Assembly (NCBI GenBank): GCA_018823175.1
Contig: JAHJIY010000081.1
Coordinates: 20,551-84,550, forward strand
Length of the DNA stretch: 64,000 nt
Direction of reading: 5' to 3'
From: Pseudomonadota bacterium
GTDB taxonomy: Bacteria; Desulfobacterota; Desulfobulbia; Desulfobulbales; JAHJIY01
The notes beneath the pieces are model-generated. The model was not told the DNA's origin. It was given only the letters and a program-made list of their open reading frames with translations, and did not search any database. Below, in pieces: positions 1 to 8,701 of this stretch (the stretch's first letter is position 1; each line of letters starts with the position of its first letter). The position numbers and the translations under genes are program-made.

Positions 1-415
1 AACATTGCAGGGGTCATCAGCTCTGCAAAACGACGCAGATCCTGTTCATCGGCCAAGATCGGCAAATATTGTTTCAGATCGGCCGCCAGTTTAAATTCAT
101 ATCCCGGCGGCAATCGATAAAACACATCACTGAACAATGGAGTGGCCGACAGATTTTCACCCAGCAAACGGGCACTGGTCAACAGCTCCGCACTCGGCGC
201 CCCATCAGCGGTAAGATGATCTGATTCCTGTTCCAGCGAGATAAAGACCCGGTTGATCATGCCCAATTGCTGCAAGAGCGTAAAATCACCTTGCAGTGAA
301 GTTCCGGGCAACATGTCCAGGGCGTCTTCGCCAAGCTTGACCTGGGCGGAAAAATAAATCCCGACCATGGTAACAGCCACCAGCAGTAATTTTGGAATTA
401 TTAAACGGAAGGTCA
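1..415 (-). CDS. MMPL-family lipid/polyene exporter, N-terminal part (cut by window edge)
   Basis: Translating the minus strand from the ATG at 415 gives an N-terminal membrane segment (MTFRLIIPKLLLVAVTMVGI) followed by a periplasmic-looking stretch that stays open to the left edge. This is how RND/MMPL exporters begin. MMPL proteins move lipids or polyketides across the inner membrane. It lies 16 nt downstream of the LolA-like gene in an aryl-polyene-like cluster, where an MMPL exporter next to LolA is expected, so it probably exports the cluster product. Only about 138 residues are visible and the upstream ribosome site is weak, suggesting translational coupling. The family call rests partly on context. 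Confidence 0.6.
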
Positions 416-431
416 TATCAAGGGGACAGGG

Positions 432-1085
432 CTAGCGCGGTCTGCATTCAGTGAAAAGAGTCGCCGGCAGATCAATATTTCTTTGATACCCGGAAAAAAA
501 GAGCGCCGTTCGGTCGCCGCCCGGTTCAGTAATCTCCACCTCTAAAGGTTGCAGAAACTCAGGATCAAAAACAACCTTTATTTTACCGATAAATGAGGCC
601 GCCCCTTTCTGCACCGGCGCAAAAACCAGGGACGGGCCGGGCAGAAGTTCAAAATCAAAATCATCCTGCAGCTCCCGGTAGGAGCCGCTGGTCCAGGCCC
701 ACAGTTGGGCCGCCACCACCCGCATCACCGGATCAAGAGCTAGATCAAATTCCAGGACCGGCCCGCGATCATTGCATTTAAGACCTTTTTTCCCGTTAAG
801 AACCAGGACCGAGGGCAATGGGGTAATGAACTCCCAGCGCAACCGGTCCGGCCTGCTCAAGGTCAGTCGGCCGGAAAATTTCACCGGCTGGGGGAAGATC
901 GCCAGATGTCTGACCTGAATGAAATCACAAGAGAATGAATTGATAGAGGCGGAATTAAGCTCGATCTTTTGCAGAAAACTTTCCAGATCGGTAGCCCCCT
1001 CTTCCGCTACTGCCAAAACCGGTCCAGAGGCAACAACACTGGAAAATAATAAAAACCAAAAAATCGACCAACAAAGATATTTCAC
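432..1085 (-). CDS. LolA-like outer-membrane lipoprotein carrier
   Basis: A secreted protein of about 217 residues with a clear signal peptide (hydrophobic stretch ending near VLA). The following pattern, a SINSFSCDF start, then a GRLTLSRPDRLRWEF strand and SVLVLNGKKG, is typical of LolA/LolA-like periplasmic carriers. I prefer the GTG start at 1085: a GGGAGG site lies just upstream and the GTG overlaps the TGA of the dehydratase gene (GTGA). An ATG at 1097 would put the ribosome site inside the gene. LolA-like proteins in aryl-polyene clusters are thought to help carry the lipid product toward the outer membrane with the MMPL exporter, which follows here. Confidence 0.8.
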   Translation of the reverse strand: MKYLCWSIFWFLLFSSVVASGPVLAVAEEGATDLESFLQKIELNSASINSFSCDFIQVRHLAIFPQPVKFSGRLTLSRPDRLRWEFITPLPSVLVLNGKKGLKCNDRGPVLEFDLALDPVMRVVAAQLWAWTSGSYRELQDDFDFELLPGPSLVFAPVQKGAASFIGKIKVVFDPEFLQPLEVEITEPGGDRTALFFSGYQRNIDLPATLFTECRPR

Positions 1086-1549
1086 TTTCCCTCCCAAGCC
1101 TTGATCTCGCCACGCGCCAGAACCTGTCCTGCCCCATTAAAAACCTGCCCTGCCATCACGGTTACCGGTCCGAACTCAAAGGTTTTCTTCAGTTCGATTC
1201 TTAATGATTCATTGAGAGCGGCAGTGCCATGCCAGCTAAAATCATTAATCCCGACCAGGAATCCACGACCGGCATCCTTGCCGGCAACCAGACCATCATA
1301 GCCGTTGACCGCCGCCATGGCCTGGGCAACCAGCTCAACAAAATATTCGGGCAACAACTCCCGACCTTGCTCAACAAAAATTCCATCAATCGGCACCGAG
1401 GCTTCAACCACTGAAAAATTGGCCGCCAGATCCCGGCTGAGCAACCGGTCAACAAGAAGCATCGGCGGTCGTTGCGGCACCAGCTTAAGAACGGAACAGG
1501 GCAGATCTGGAATGGTATCGTTTGTATGTAAAATATTATCAGCCGGCAT
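1082..1549 (-). CDS. Hotdog-fold 3-hydroxyacyl-ACP dehydratase-like protein (FabZ/ApeP type)
   Basis: 155 residues with the FabZ-like helix and strand PQRPPMLLVDRL (about 25-36) and the central helix YFVELVAQAMA (about 69-79). Members dehydrate 3-hydroxyacyl-ACP in fatty acid or polyene synthesis. The acidic catalytic position is kept as Glu72. The FabZ His, normally in PHRxPFLLVDR, is Gln26 here, so activity by the standard mechanism is uncertain; it may be a divergent dehydratase or need a partner. Its end overlaps the LolA-like gene by 4 nt. It belongs to the cluster with fabG, ketosynthases and ACP. Confidence 0.75.
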   Translation of the reverse strand: MPADNILHTNDTIPDLPCSVLKLVPQRPPMLLVDRLLSRDLAANFSVVEASVPIDGIFVEQGRELLPEYFVELVAQAMAAVNGYDGLVAGKDAGRGFLVGINDFSWHGTAALNESLRIELKKTFEFGPVTVMAGQVFNGAGQVLARGEIKAWEGK

Positions 1550-1703
1550 TATATAAATATATGTATTCAGGAAAAGGAGATAACAACTCTAAAATTTCGA
1601 TAAAAAGGGGGGATTAATTCTTTACCAGTAAAACCAAACCTGCCCTCTGCCGGACAAACAAAAACACCATCCGCCGCCGTAGATCGTAATTTCAGCAAGA
1701 CAT

Positions 1704-2432
1704 TCAAATATACAACCCGCCATTAACACTAATGACCTGACCGGTTATGTAACTGGCTTCATCACTCATCAGAAAATTTACCGCAGCGGCCACCTCCGAG
1801 GGCTTGCCAACCCGCCCGAGAGGCACGGCAGCAAGCATTTTATCAAGGGGCAATTTTTCAATCATTTCCGTTTCAATAAGTCCCGGCGAAACCACATTAA
1901 CCAAGATATTGCGTTTTGCCACCTCTCTGGCCAACGACTTTGCCCCGGCGATCATCCCCCCCTTGGCCGCCGAATAATTAAACTGCCCGGCCTGCCCGGT
2001 CTCGCCGGAGGTTGAGGCAATGGCGACGATACGACCTCGCCGGGCGGAGATCATCGGTTTAATCAACAATTTACTCACCAGGAAAAACCCGGTCAGATGG
2101 ACATTAAGCACCAGCTCCCAATCTTCCCGACGCATCATGGCCAACAGGGAATCTCTGGCAATCCCGGCATTATGGACCAGGCCATACGGCGTCTCCGCGG
2201 CCAGCAGGGGCACGAGCGCACCGGTCATCGCCTCTTCATCAGCCACATCAAAGGGCAGCACAATGCATTTCCGGCCAAGATCTTCGATCTGTCTGGCGAC
2301 CTGACCCGCCGCTTCATGATCTGACCGATAATTAAGCCAGATATCATAACCGCTTTGGGCAAGACGCAAGGCGACCGCCGCCCCGATCCCTTTGCTGGCC
2401 CCGGTTATCAGTATTGATGAAGATCCAGCCAT
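1704..2432 (-). CDS. fabG: 3-oxoacyl-ACP reductase, SDR family (FabG-like)
   Basis: 242 residues, a standard short-chain dehydrogenase. It has the nucleotide-binding TGASKGIG at 10-17, NAG at 88-90, Asn110, the catalytic Ser at 140/142, Tyr153 and Lys157 (YSAAK), and the closing GQVISVNGG. It reduces 3-ketoacyl-ACP with NAD(P)H. A strong GAGAGGGG site precedes the ATG. It is separated from the upstream CsgG-like gene by an intrinsic-terminator-like hairpin and from the dehydratase by about 150 nt. As the only ketoreductase of the island it probably serves the cluster rather than housekeeping fatty acid synthesis. Confidence 0.9.
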   Translation of the reverse strand: MAGSSSILITGASKGIGAAVALRLAQSGYDIWLNYRSDHEAAGQVARQIEDLGRKCIVLPFDVADEEAMTGALVPLLAAETPYGLVHNAGIARDSLLAMMRREDWELVLNVHLTGFFLVSKLLIKPMISARRGRIVAIASTSGETGQAGQFNYSAAKGGMIAGAKSLAREVAKRNILVNVVSPGLIETEMIEKLPLDKMLAAVPLGRVGKPSEVAAAVNFLMSDEASYITGQVISVNGGLYI

Positions 2433-2451
2433 AGTCCCCTCTCATAATTAA

Positions 2452-2506
2452 CAAAAAAATTCCTGTTCCCAAGGCCTAAACTAGCCAGCCGTGCAACAGG
2501 AATTTT
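2452..2506 (-). terminator. Intrinsic terminator-like hairpin upstream of fabG
   Basis: The arms AAAATTCCTGTT and AACAGGAATTTT (2456-2467 and 2495-2506) form a 12-bp stem. Read on the minus strand it ends in a run of U. It would stop transcripts coming from the CsgG-like gene, or attenuate entry into fabG-dehydratase-lolA-MMPL. Confidence 0.6.
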
Positions 2507-2716
2507 CAGATATTTAAAACTCTCCGCCCCGGAGATTTGGTTCTTACCGCACTCCAGACAACGGAAAACACCAAAGATCAGGAGTTATCCACCCGTCCCA
2601 TAATTAATAGCTACTCCCGGCCACCAATCCCACCTGAGACAAAGGAAGGATGGCCGCCCAAAAAAACCATGAGATTTGCGCCTTTTCGCTTTTCCTGTTC
2701 ACAAGAAATTGCCGGA

Positions 2717-3871
2717 TTATCGTCGATATCCATGTAAAACGCTTCTCGCATATTTGCGCACTTTTCGGTCTTTGGCATCCTTACCTATTTTCACGAGTGT
2801 TTCTTTGTATTGCGGCAACAAAGGACTCCCCAAAGCCTTAACCATCCAGGCTACAATGTCGGCATAGTCTCGACCTGTTGGTTTTGCGTTATACATAGCC
2901 AACAAAACCTCTTCCAGGACATCAAAAACAGCAGGATCCGTTACTTTATGAGCAATAATATTTCTTGCCGCCCATCCTTTATCCCGGAGATTCTGAGATT
3001 GTAATTTTTGAATATAATCAGCCGAATCAGGTAAAACCTCAGCGGGAGAAGACTTCTGTGACTTCTTTGTGGCATAAGGCACGTTCCTCTCATCCTTCAT
3101 CGGAGTCAAAGGACCAGAAATGCTCTTAACCATATCTCCCACGTTAATGGGTAATTCGGTCGTTTCAGCTATAATATTAGCACTGGCAATTTTTTTGGAA
3201 ACACTGGTAATTCTTAATTGGCCGGTCTGGATCATTTCTACGTCAAGCACCTCACCGGTCTTGGGATGTTTGAGAACCTTTCCTTCCTTGAAAACCACAA
3301 ACTCCATCCCGGACCTGACGCCGGTCCTTTTGCCAAGATCGATGGTTAAAGAATCTCCATCCCGGGCCACCACATATCCTTCCAAAGGAAAATTCTTGAT
3401 AATCTTGTCCGACATCTCGACAATCAGGCTCTGCAGATTAGTGGATGCGGTGCTCTTCACGCTCTCGGCCGCGATAATCGAGGCCGTCTCGACGTCGATT
3501 ATCCGGGCATTTACCTCCACCACATCTTGCAACTTCATGACCGAGCCGGAAATAATAATCTTGACCCCGAGAACCTTGCCCAACTGAGAGGCGCTGCTAT
3601 CATCAACTATGCCGCTGACTCCCATCTGCTGTTCACTGAGAATCTTGTTGAGCATGGCCCGTTCCACCACGTCAAAACGTCCTTCCCTGACCAGGGCCGT
3701 AATAAACCACTCCGCAACGATTGAGCCCATATCCTGGGTCTCGTAACCCTCTCCCTGGAGCTGAAAATCAAGAACGGCAACTTTGGTCTTTTTGAAATCG
3801 GCTTGGGCGGTCAGAGGAATCATCACCAGCAAAACAAGTACTGTGAACAGGGCAATTATTTTTTTCACCAC
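2717..3871 (-). CDS. CsgG/HfaB-like secreted protein with FlgT-C-like domain
   Basis: 384 residues: a signal peptide (1-24, ending AQA, no lipobox Cys), then a CsgG-like domain (KVAVLDFQ, then VAEWFITALV and RFDVVERAMLNKIL, then ISGSV, to about 155). A beta domain follows (GYVVARDGDSLTIDLGKRTGV, about 170-260) that resembles the FlgT C-terminal domain, and last a helical HEAT-like tail (290-384). CsgG-type proteins assemble in or near the outer membrane. Two GTG codons lie at the start; the second (3868) has better spacing from GGGAG. It sits with a FlgT-N-like gene inside the lipid cluster and its role there is unknown. Confidence 0.7.
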   Translation of the reverse strand: MVKKIIALFTVLVLLVMIPLTAQADFKKTKVAVLDFQLQGEGYETQDMGSIVAEWFITALVREGRFDVVERAMLNKILSEQQMGVSGIVDDSSASQLGKVLGVKIIISGSVMKLQDVVEVNARIIDVETASIIAAESVKSTASTNLQSLIVEMSDKIIKNFPLEGYVVARDGDSLTIDLGKRTGVRSGMEFVVFKEGKVLKHPKTGEVLDVEMIQTGQLRITSVSKKIASANIIAETTELPINVGDMVKSISGPLTPMKDERNVPYATKKSQKSSPAEVLPDSADYIQKLQSQNLRDKGWAARNIIAHKVTDPAVFDVLEEVLLAMYNAKPTGRDYADIVAWMVKALGSPLLPQYKETLVKIGKDAKDRKVRKYARSVLHGYRR

Positions 3872-3937
3872 AAATCTCCCGTTTTCTTTTTTATTAGGCT
3901 TTATATAATTTATTTTAAGGCTTGTTAACTATGGAAT

Positions 3938-5035
3938 TTACTGAAGTTTCACCTTGATTTGACTACCGGCAATATCAATGACTGAAAGCTTCTTCCCCAG
4001 AACCGTCTTACCGTTGACCATATCAGCAAAGCCATCGGCATTTCCCCGGTAAACAACCGACAGTTTCAATTCACCACTACCGAAACCCCGTTGACTCACC
4101 GCCGAGACATTAAGCCCCTTGATCAAATTCTGAACGGCCTTCTGAGTATTGTAATCGGGCACGTCCACTACCGTCAACTCAAGGGTCATGCCATTATTGA
4201 CCATATCCTGAAAAGAAGAGATGATCTTTTCAAATAATTTGTCGTCCATGAGTTTGCGGGCCGCTTTTTCCGAGGCCGTCTGCTGGGCCGCTTCAAGTGA
4301 GCTATGCGCCGCCGCGCCCTGCGCCGATTTAGAGGCAATGATCCGGGCGTTCGAGCAGTTAACCACCCTGGCGGTAATGTTAGCCTGCCCTGATACCATT
4401 CCTGAATCACTAAGAAGTTTATTCTCAGCGGTGCTCTTTACAACCTTGCCGACAATAATAAATTCAGCGCCATTGGCCGCGCCAAGCTGGGCGGCGGCCA
4501 CCGGATCACCTTCAGTTGCCTTGCGGACCAGGGCCTCGTCTTTATCCATCAAAGCAGCCACCACGGATGCGTCGACCAGTTCGAATTCTTTGCCGTTTAG
4601 ATAGTCAAGAATAGCGGTTTCAGCGGCATTACCCTTTTCCTCAGAAATCAACACCATCATGCGGGGTTTATCCATGGATTCGAGCAGAATTTTTAAGGCC
4701 ACCAGGTCCTCTTTTATAGCATCCATTGAAACTTCCGCCCTGATTTTCACATGAAAGAGACCATCGTCTTTTGACTCATCAATAATCTTGTAACTTTTCA
4801 CCGCCCCGACGGTCCTGGTCAGAATCAGGTCTTTTTGCAGCATATAGTTGTTTACCTCGGTCTCGGAAATCAACAATGTCCCGATGCCGCTGCTGACCGC
4901 TTCACGTTTGGCCTGAAGCAGAGCTTCATTTTTCGAATTGCCATAGCCATCACCGGAAATCATGGTAATGCCGCCCAAAACCGGCGAGGCTAAAAAAAAG
5001 ATTATGGTTATGGCCAAAAGTATTTTTATTTTCAC
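3938..5035 (-). CDS. FlgT/LPP20-like secreted protein of unknown role
   Basis: About 365 residues with a signal peptide (KIKILLAITIIFFLASPVLG). The segment GYGNSKNEALLQAKREAVSS then LISETEVNNY and GAVKSYKII matches the N-terminal pattern of FlgT/LPP20-type periplasmic domains. A middle part has a CsgG-like AAQLGAANGAEFIIVGKVV. I place the start at the GTG at 5035, preceded by GGGAGG with a 5-nt spacer; the longer frame would begin with TTG and include the ribosome site. It lies 66 nt upstream of the CsgG-like gene, so the two probably act together at the envelope. Confidence 0.65.
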   Translation of the reverse strand: MKIKILLAITIIFFLASPVLGGITMISGDGYGNSKNEALLQAKREAVSSGIGTLLISETEVNNYMLQKDLILTRTVGAVKSYKIIDESKDDGLFHVKIRAEVSMDAIKEDLVALKILLESMDKPRMMVLISEEKGNAAETAILDYLNGKEFELVDASVVAALMDKDEALVRKATEGDPVAAAQLGAANGAEFIIVGKVVKSTAENKLLSDSGMVSGQANITARVVNCSNARIIASKSAQGAAAHSSLEAAQQTASEKAARKLMDDKLFEKIISSFQDMVNNGMTLELTVVDVPDYNTQKAVQNLIKGLNVSAVSQRGFGSGELKLSVVYRGNADGFADMVNGKTVLGKKLSVIDIAGSQIKVKLQ

Positions 5036-5140
5036 AACACCCTCCCACAAAAAAAATCAAATAAAAGATCAAGGCCGAAAATAATTATTGGCCGGTTATC
5101 CGACATTTGTCAATAACATCAGAAAAACCGGATCATAAAA

Positions 5141-5941
5141 CTATCCGGCCAGATTAATCTCAGCCCGTCCGAATGAGGCGTTAATCAACCAGCAATGTTG
5201 CTGAGCAGGCAATTTATCATACGAGCTGATCGCCTCACTCAAGGCAATGGCATAGGCCATCGGATGACGAGGAATTTCAGGTGGCAGGCCGCAACCGGTC
5301 AAGGTCTCTCCCCGCCGGGTCAACAGATCAGCCGGTTGGGCTTCATACTCGCAAAGATTAATCCCTTGCAGACGGCAAAAACCTTTGGCCGCGCCGGCCG
5401 GCTCCAGGACCCAGGCAACCGCACTCCTCTCCCATGGCACGGTATCCACCTGCAAAAAACGACGATAGGCATCGGCCAGTAACTCGCTGTATGTCTCAAC
5501 CCCGATGACCACTGCCCGGGCAATCCGGCCGGTAGAAACTGCCACGCGGCCCTCTTCCAACGCAATAAGAAAGGGCCAGCCGTAGTTGGTTATAGTCATG
5601 ACCGGACCTCTGATTTCCAATAGCCTCGCCACATATCCAGCCGCAGCATTGTATACCGAATGAGAAAAAAGAGTAGGTGAGATCTGCCCTTCACCTTCAT
5701 TAATTAATGAACCGAGCAATTCGAAATTGGTTTCCAGAGGTCCATAGGCGGTCCCAATGAAAACCCCAATCTCCTCAGGATGCAACTTATCGGCCGGCAG
5801 ACCGGATATCGCGGAATAAGCGCTGGTCACCGCCATCTGGATAAAGAGATCGGCCCTTCTCAGCTCACGAGCAAGCTGCTCGGGGACAACACAGTTCCCG
5901 ATAAGCTGATTGACTGCCGAAACAGTAACCGGACCGCTCAT
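5141..5941 (-). CDS. Ketosynthase-like chain-length-factor protein without active-site Cys
   Basis: 266 residues related to beta-ketoacyl synthases (GVFIGTAYGPLE, SPTLFSHSVYNAAAGY, ARAVVIGVE). The nucleophile loop, normally ACASG, reads ITNYGWPF at about 117-124, so the Cys is absent, and the C-terminal His motifs are missing. This is how chain-length-factor or partner subunits look. The SPTLFSHSVYNAAAG signature is typical of the KS-like family found in aryl-polyene clusters. Its ATG overlaps the stop of the true ketosynthase (ATGA), which argues for a heterodimer with that enzyme. Confidence 0.75.
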   Translation of the reverse strand: MSGPVTVSAVNQLIGNCVVPEQLARELRRADLFIQMAVTSAYSAISGLPADKLHPEEIGVFIGTAYGPLETNFELLGSLINEGEGQISPTLFSHSVYNAAAGYVARLLEIRGPVMTITNYGWPFLIALEEGRVAVSTGRIARAVVIGVETYSELLADAYRRFLQVDTVPWERSAVAWVLEPAGAAKGFCRLQGINLCEYEAQPADLLTRRGETLTGCGLPPEIPRHPMAYAIALSEAISSYDKLPAQQHCWLINASFGRAEINLAG

Positions 5942-7200
5942 GATGCCGCCTCAATAACCAACACAGCGTTACCGCCCCCAAACGCAAGCGATTGGGAGAT
6001 CCCCCAAGTCCCGGCCAGCTGTCGATTGTCGGTCTGGATCAACGGCCTCAGCGATAATTCCAGATCGGACTCCAGACAGCCGACCGTTCCCGGCGTAAAG
6101 CCGGCTCGCAAGGCGATCAAGGTTAGAATTGCCTCAATGCCACCCGCCGCGCCAAGGGTATGACCGGTAAGCCCCTTGGTTGAGACAACCACCAGTTCTT
6201 CGGTCTGCGGAAAAATCGCGGCCAGGGCGGCAGTCTCGGCCTTGTCATTTGCTTTGGTCCCGGTGCCATGGGCATTAATCAGAGCCGGGACCAGCTTTTC
6301 AGATCCACAATCACGAAGCGCCTGGCGCAGGGCGGCTTTCAGTCCTCGGCCTTCCGGATGAGGCGCGGTTGGATGCCAGGCATCGGCCGCACAACCGTAG
6401 CCCCGCACCCAACCCAAAGGTTGAACTTGACGAGAGAACGAACTTTCCTGCCGTTCAAGGACCATCACTCCGGCCCCTTCGCCAAGATTAAGCCCCTGCC
6501 GATTCTTATTGAATGGCCGACACGCTTCCTTATCAACCAGCATTAAACTGGCAAAACCATTATAGGCCACCCGGGATAAGGCATCAGCCCCACCGGCAAT
6601 CGCGATATCGCATTGGCCGGTAGCCAGCCAGTTGCGGGCCACACCAATTGCATCAGTGCCTGAGGCGCAGGCATTATTAATTACGGCAGAAGGCCCGCTG
6701 GTCCCCAGGATCCGATGCAGGGCCGAGGCCACATTTCCCGCCAGATGAAATTGAATCGGCCCAAGGTCAGGGGCAAGACCTTTCTGCCAGGCCGAGAAAT
6801 ATTCTTCGTTATGAAATGTACAACCGACCGTGGTGCCAAGGGCGATACCAACCCGCACCGACTGCAGATATGGCACTGAAACACCGGCTTGAATCAGGGC
6901 TTCGGCCGCCGCGCTACAGGCCAGCAAGACGGTACGGCTGACCGACTCTCTGGAAAATTGGGGAGAGGTCTCGACCACCAGCCGGCAGGCCCGTTCTGAA
7001 AAACAGTCGGCAGGAGCGGCAAAGACCGGATAATCAAGAACAGTATTAAACAGGTATCCAGGAACCGGATGACAGTTTACAACCGCCCGGCCCAGATTGC
7101 GCCACAGGCGCTCAACATCAGCGCCGCCTCCGGACAGACAACCAACGCCGGTAACCGCTACAGGCAGAGAGGACGAAACAGTATTGATTCTGCCATCCAT
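5938..7200 (-). CDS. 3-oxoacyl-ACP synthase II-type ketosynthase (FabF-like)
   Basis: 420 residues, a full-length ketosynthase with the catalytic Cys178 (NNACASGTDA), His311 (NAHGTGT), Lys342 and His347 (STKGLTGHTLGAAGG), and a C-terminal FGGGNAVLVI. It condenses acyl units with malonyl-ACP by decarboxylative Claisen condensation. The partner lacking Cys follows with a 4-nt overlap, and the ACP gene lies upstream across a short heptamer-repeat spacer. It is the only catalytically complete condensing enzyme in the cluster, so it should carry all chain extension unless others lie beyond the left edge. Confidence 0.9.
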   Translation of the reverse strand: MDGRINTVSSSLPVAVTGVGCLSGGGADVERLWRNLGRAVVNCHPVPGYLFNTVLDYPVFAAPADCFSERACRLVVETSPQFSRESVSRTVLLACSAAAEALIQAGVSVPYLQSVRVGIALGTTVGCTFHNEEYFSAWQKGLAPDLGPIQFHLAGNVASALHRILGTSGPSAVINNACASGTDAIGVARNWLATGQCDIAIAGGADALSRVAYNGFASLMLVDKEACRPFNKNRQGLNLGEGAGVMVLERQESSFSRQVQPLGWVRGYGCAADAWHPTAPHPEGRGLKAALRQALRDCGSEKLVPALINAHGTGTKANDKAETAALAAIFPQTEELVVVSTKGLTGHTLGAAGGIEAILTLIALRAGFTPGTVGCLESDLELSLRPLIQTDNRQLAGTWGISQSLAFGGGNAVLVIEAAS

Positions 7201-7240
7201 ATGGATTTATCCAGTTGCCAACTTCTTGAAAATTTAAGTG

Positions 7241-7325
7241 AAAATAACAAGTAACAAGCGAATTGTAACGAGTGCATAGTAACGGATTTTCTCACTGGTC
7301 ACTGCCAACTCGTCACTTGTTACTT
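7241..7325. repeat. Opposed heptamer repeats between ACP and ketosynthase genes
   Basis: Degenerate 7-nt units fill this gap in two opposed blocks. 7242-7284 reads as CRAGTRA-type units (CAAGTAA, CGAGTGC, ATAGTAA) and 7291-7325 as TYACTYG-type units (TCACTGG, TCACTTG). The outer ends match exactly: AAGTAACAAG at 7249-7258 and CTTGTTACTT at 7316-7325, giving an imperfect hairpin. The block runs into the stop codon of the ACP gene. The same unit family recurs at 61030-61099. Confidence 0.65.
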
Positions 7326-7577
7326 TTTGCGTTTTTCTGCAATGAACTCGGCCAGAGTATTAATTGATTTAAAGGCAGCCTGCCCTTCATCCATATCATC
7401 AATCTGCACGTCAAAATGCTTCTGGACCAGAACAACCAGTTCAACCGCATCCAATGAGTCCAGGCCGAGTCCTTCCTCAAAAAGAGGGGTATTATCATCA
7501 ATTTTGGCAGGATCAACACCCTGGAGTTTCAAATCACGAACAACCATTTCCTTAATCTGCTTTTTTAATTCTTCCAT
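7320..7577 (-). CDS. Acyl carrier protein
   Basis: 85 residues, acidic and helical, with the phosphopantetheine attachment motif GLDSLDAVEL; Ser41 is the carrier residue. ACPs hold the growing chain as a thioester. The second helix and the DMDEGQAAFKSINTLAEFI end fit the family. It lies between the acyltransferase and ketosynthase genes and is probably dedicated to this pathway. The C-terminus is a basic KRKK, and the stop codon lies within the heptamer repeat block. Confidence 0.9.
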   Translation of the reverse strand: MEELKKQIKEMVVRDLKLQGVDPAKIDDNTPLFEEGLGLDSLDAVELVVLVQKHFDVQIDDMDEGQAAFKSINTLAEFIAEKRKK

Positions 7578-7804
7578 CTACCTTTTTTCTCCGTATCTAT
7601 TAAAGATCCACCAGGCAAGTGCGAAAAAGAGTCCCTAAAGAAGGCCAGGGGCTCAAGGTCTTCACCGATCTGTGACACTCAGACTACCCTTGAAATGCGC
7701 TACGAAACAAATAATCAGGCGATAAGTTTCGCTTCGCATGTTCAAAAAATCTCGACCAACAAATAACCTTAATTTTTAACTCGATAATTTAATCTAGTTT
7801 CAAT

Positions 7805-8701
7805 TCATTGGCTCCAAAAATCAAAGAAATTATACCATTGATAGGGATACTCACCCAGGTATCTCTCCAGCGACTGGGCAAAACGCCCGGTCCACCTACT
7901 CAAATGTTCCTGACGATGATTACGGTCACAAGGCTCCGGATAGAAGATGTCCCACACCTTCATAATGTAATCCCGCCGACGGGTCTTGGCGGCCAGCAAA
8001 ATAGCCACCGGCGCGCCGGTTGCTGCGGCCAGACTATAGGCCGCCGCCGGCAACCTGACCTTGCCGCCCAGGAATGTCACTTCGGCATAAGGGCCGCCCG
8101 CATAACGATCACCCATAATCGTTACCACCTCTCCCCTCTGCAGGGCGGCGGTAGACTCGATCATCCCACCCATGAAACCGTTACTCTTGATAATTTTAAA
8201 CGGCACCGACTCCCTGCGCAGATCAAAATAATGTTTGGCGACCGCTTCCTGCTCGTAATGCATCAGTGAATTAACCGGCACCTTAAACCCGCAAATATGG
8301 GACAGAGCGGTCTGCCAATTGCCAACATGGGCGGTAAGCAACACCAATCCCCTGCCTTTAGCGATCAGGGCCAGCAACTCATCCTGCCCAACCAGTTCAC
8401 CATTAAGGCGCGCCCCCCGACACAACCCCAACCAACCCCGATCAACCAAAACCTGCCCAAAGGAATAGACCAGCTGATATGTATCAAACCAAAGCCGGAG
8501 CACACCATGCGCGGGAAACCGCCGCTTCATATAGTAGGCGACGTTACGATGGATTTTTCGGCTGAAGATCAGGTAGCTGAAAATAACCGGCATCAATAGC
8601 AGATAGGCACCGGCCTGACCAAAAAGCAGAAGCATCACGTAAAAAATATTATGGCCCGTTGCCTCAAGAAAACGCAGGACGGCGCGACGATCAAAACTCA
8701 C
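7805..8701 (-). CDS. LpxL/HtrB-like acyltransferase of the polyene-like cluster
   Basis: 298 residues with an N-terminal hydrophobic segment (about 18-47) and an LpxL-type core. In lipid A late acyltransferases the catalytic motif is HX4(D/E), as in HFGNWE. Here it reads HVGNWQ (His125, Gln130), so the acidic partner is Gln. Acyltransferases of this kind occur in aryl-polyene clusters and may join the chain to a lipid or sugar anchor. The gene ends about 230 nt before the ACP gene. Its start overlaps the GT2-DUF2062 stop by 4 nt, showing tight coupling. Confidence 0.8.
   Translation of the reverse strand: MSFDRRAVLRFLEATGHNIFYVMLLLFGQAGAYLLLMPVIFSYLIFSRKIHRNVAYYMKRRFPAHGVLRLWFDTYQLVYSFGQVLVDRGWLGLCRGARLNGELVGQDELLALIAKGRGLVLLTAHVGNWQTALSHICGFKVPVNSLMHYEQEAVAKHYFDLRRESVPFKIIKSNGFMGGMIESTAALQRGEVVTIMGDRYAGGPYAEVTFLGGKVRLPAAAYSLAAATGAPVAILLAAKTRRRDYIMKVWDIFYPEPCDRNHRQEHLSRWTGRFAQSLERYLGEYPYQWYNFFDFWSQ

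Noticed and set aside
2537..2867. Short plus-strand frames opposite the CsgG-like gene end
   Set aside because: No ribosome site, and they overlap the antisense coding gene.
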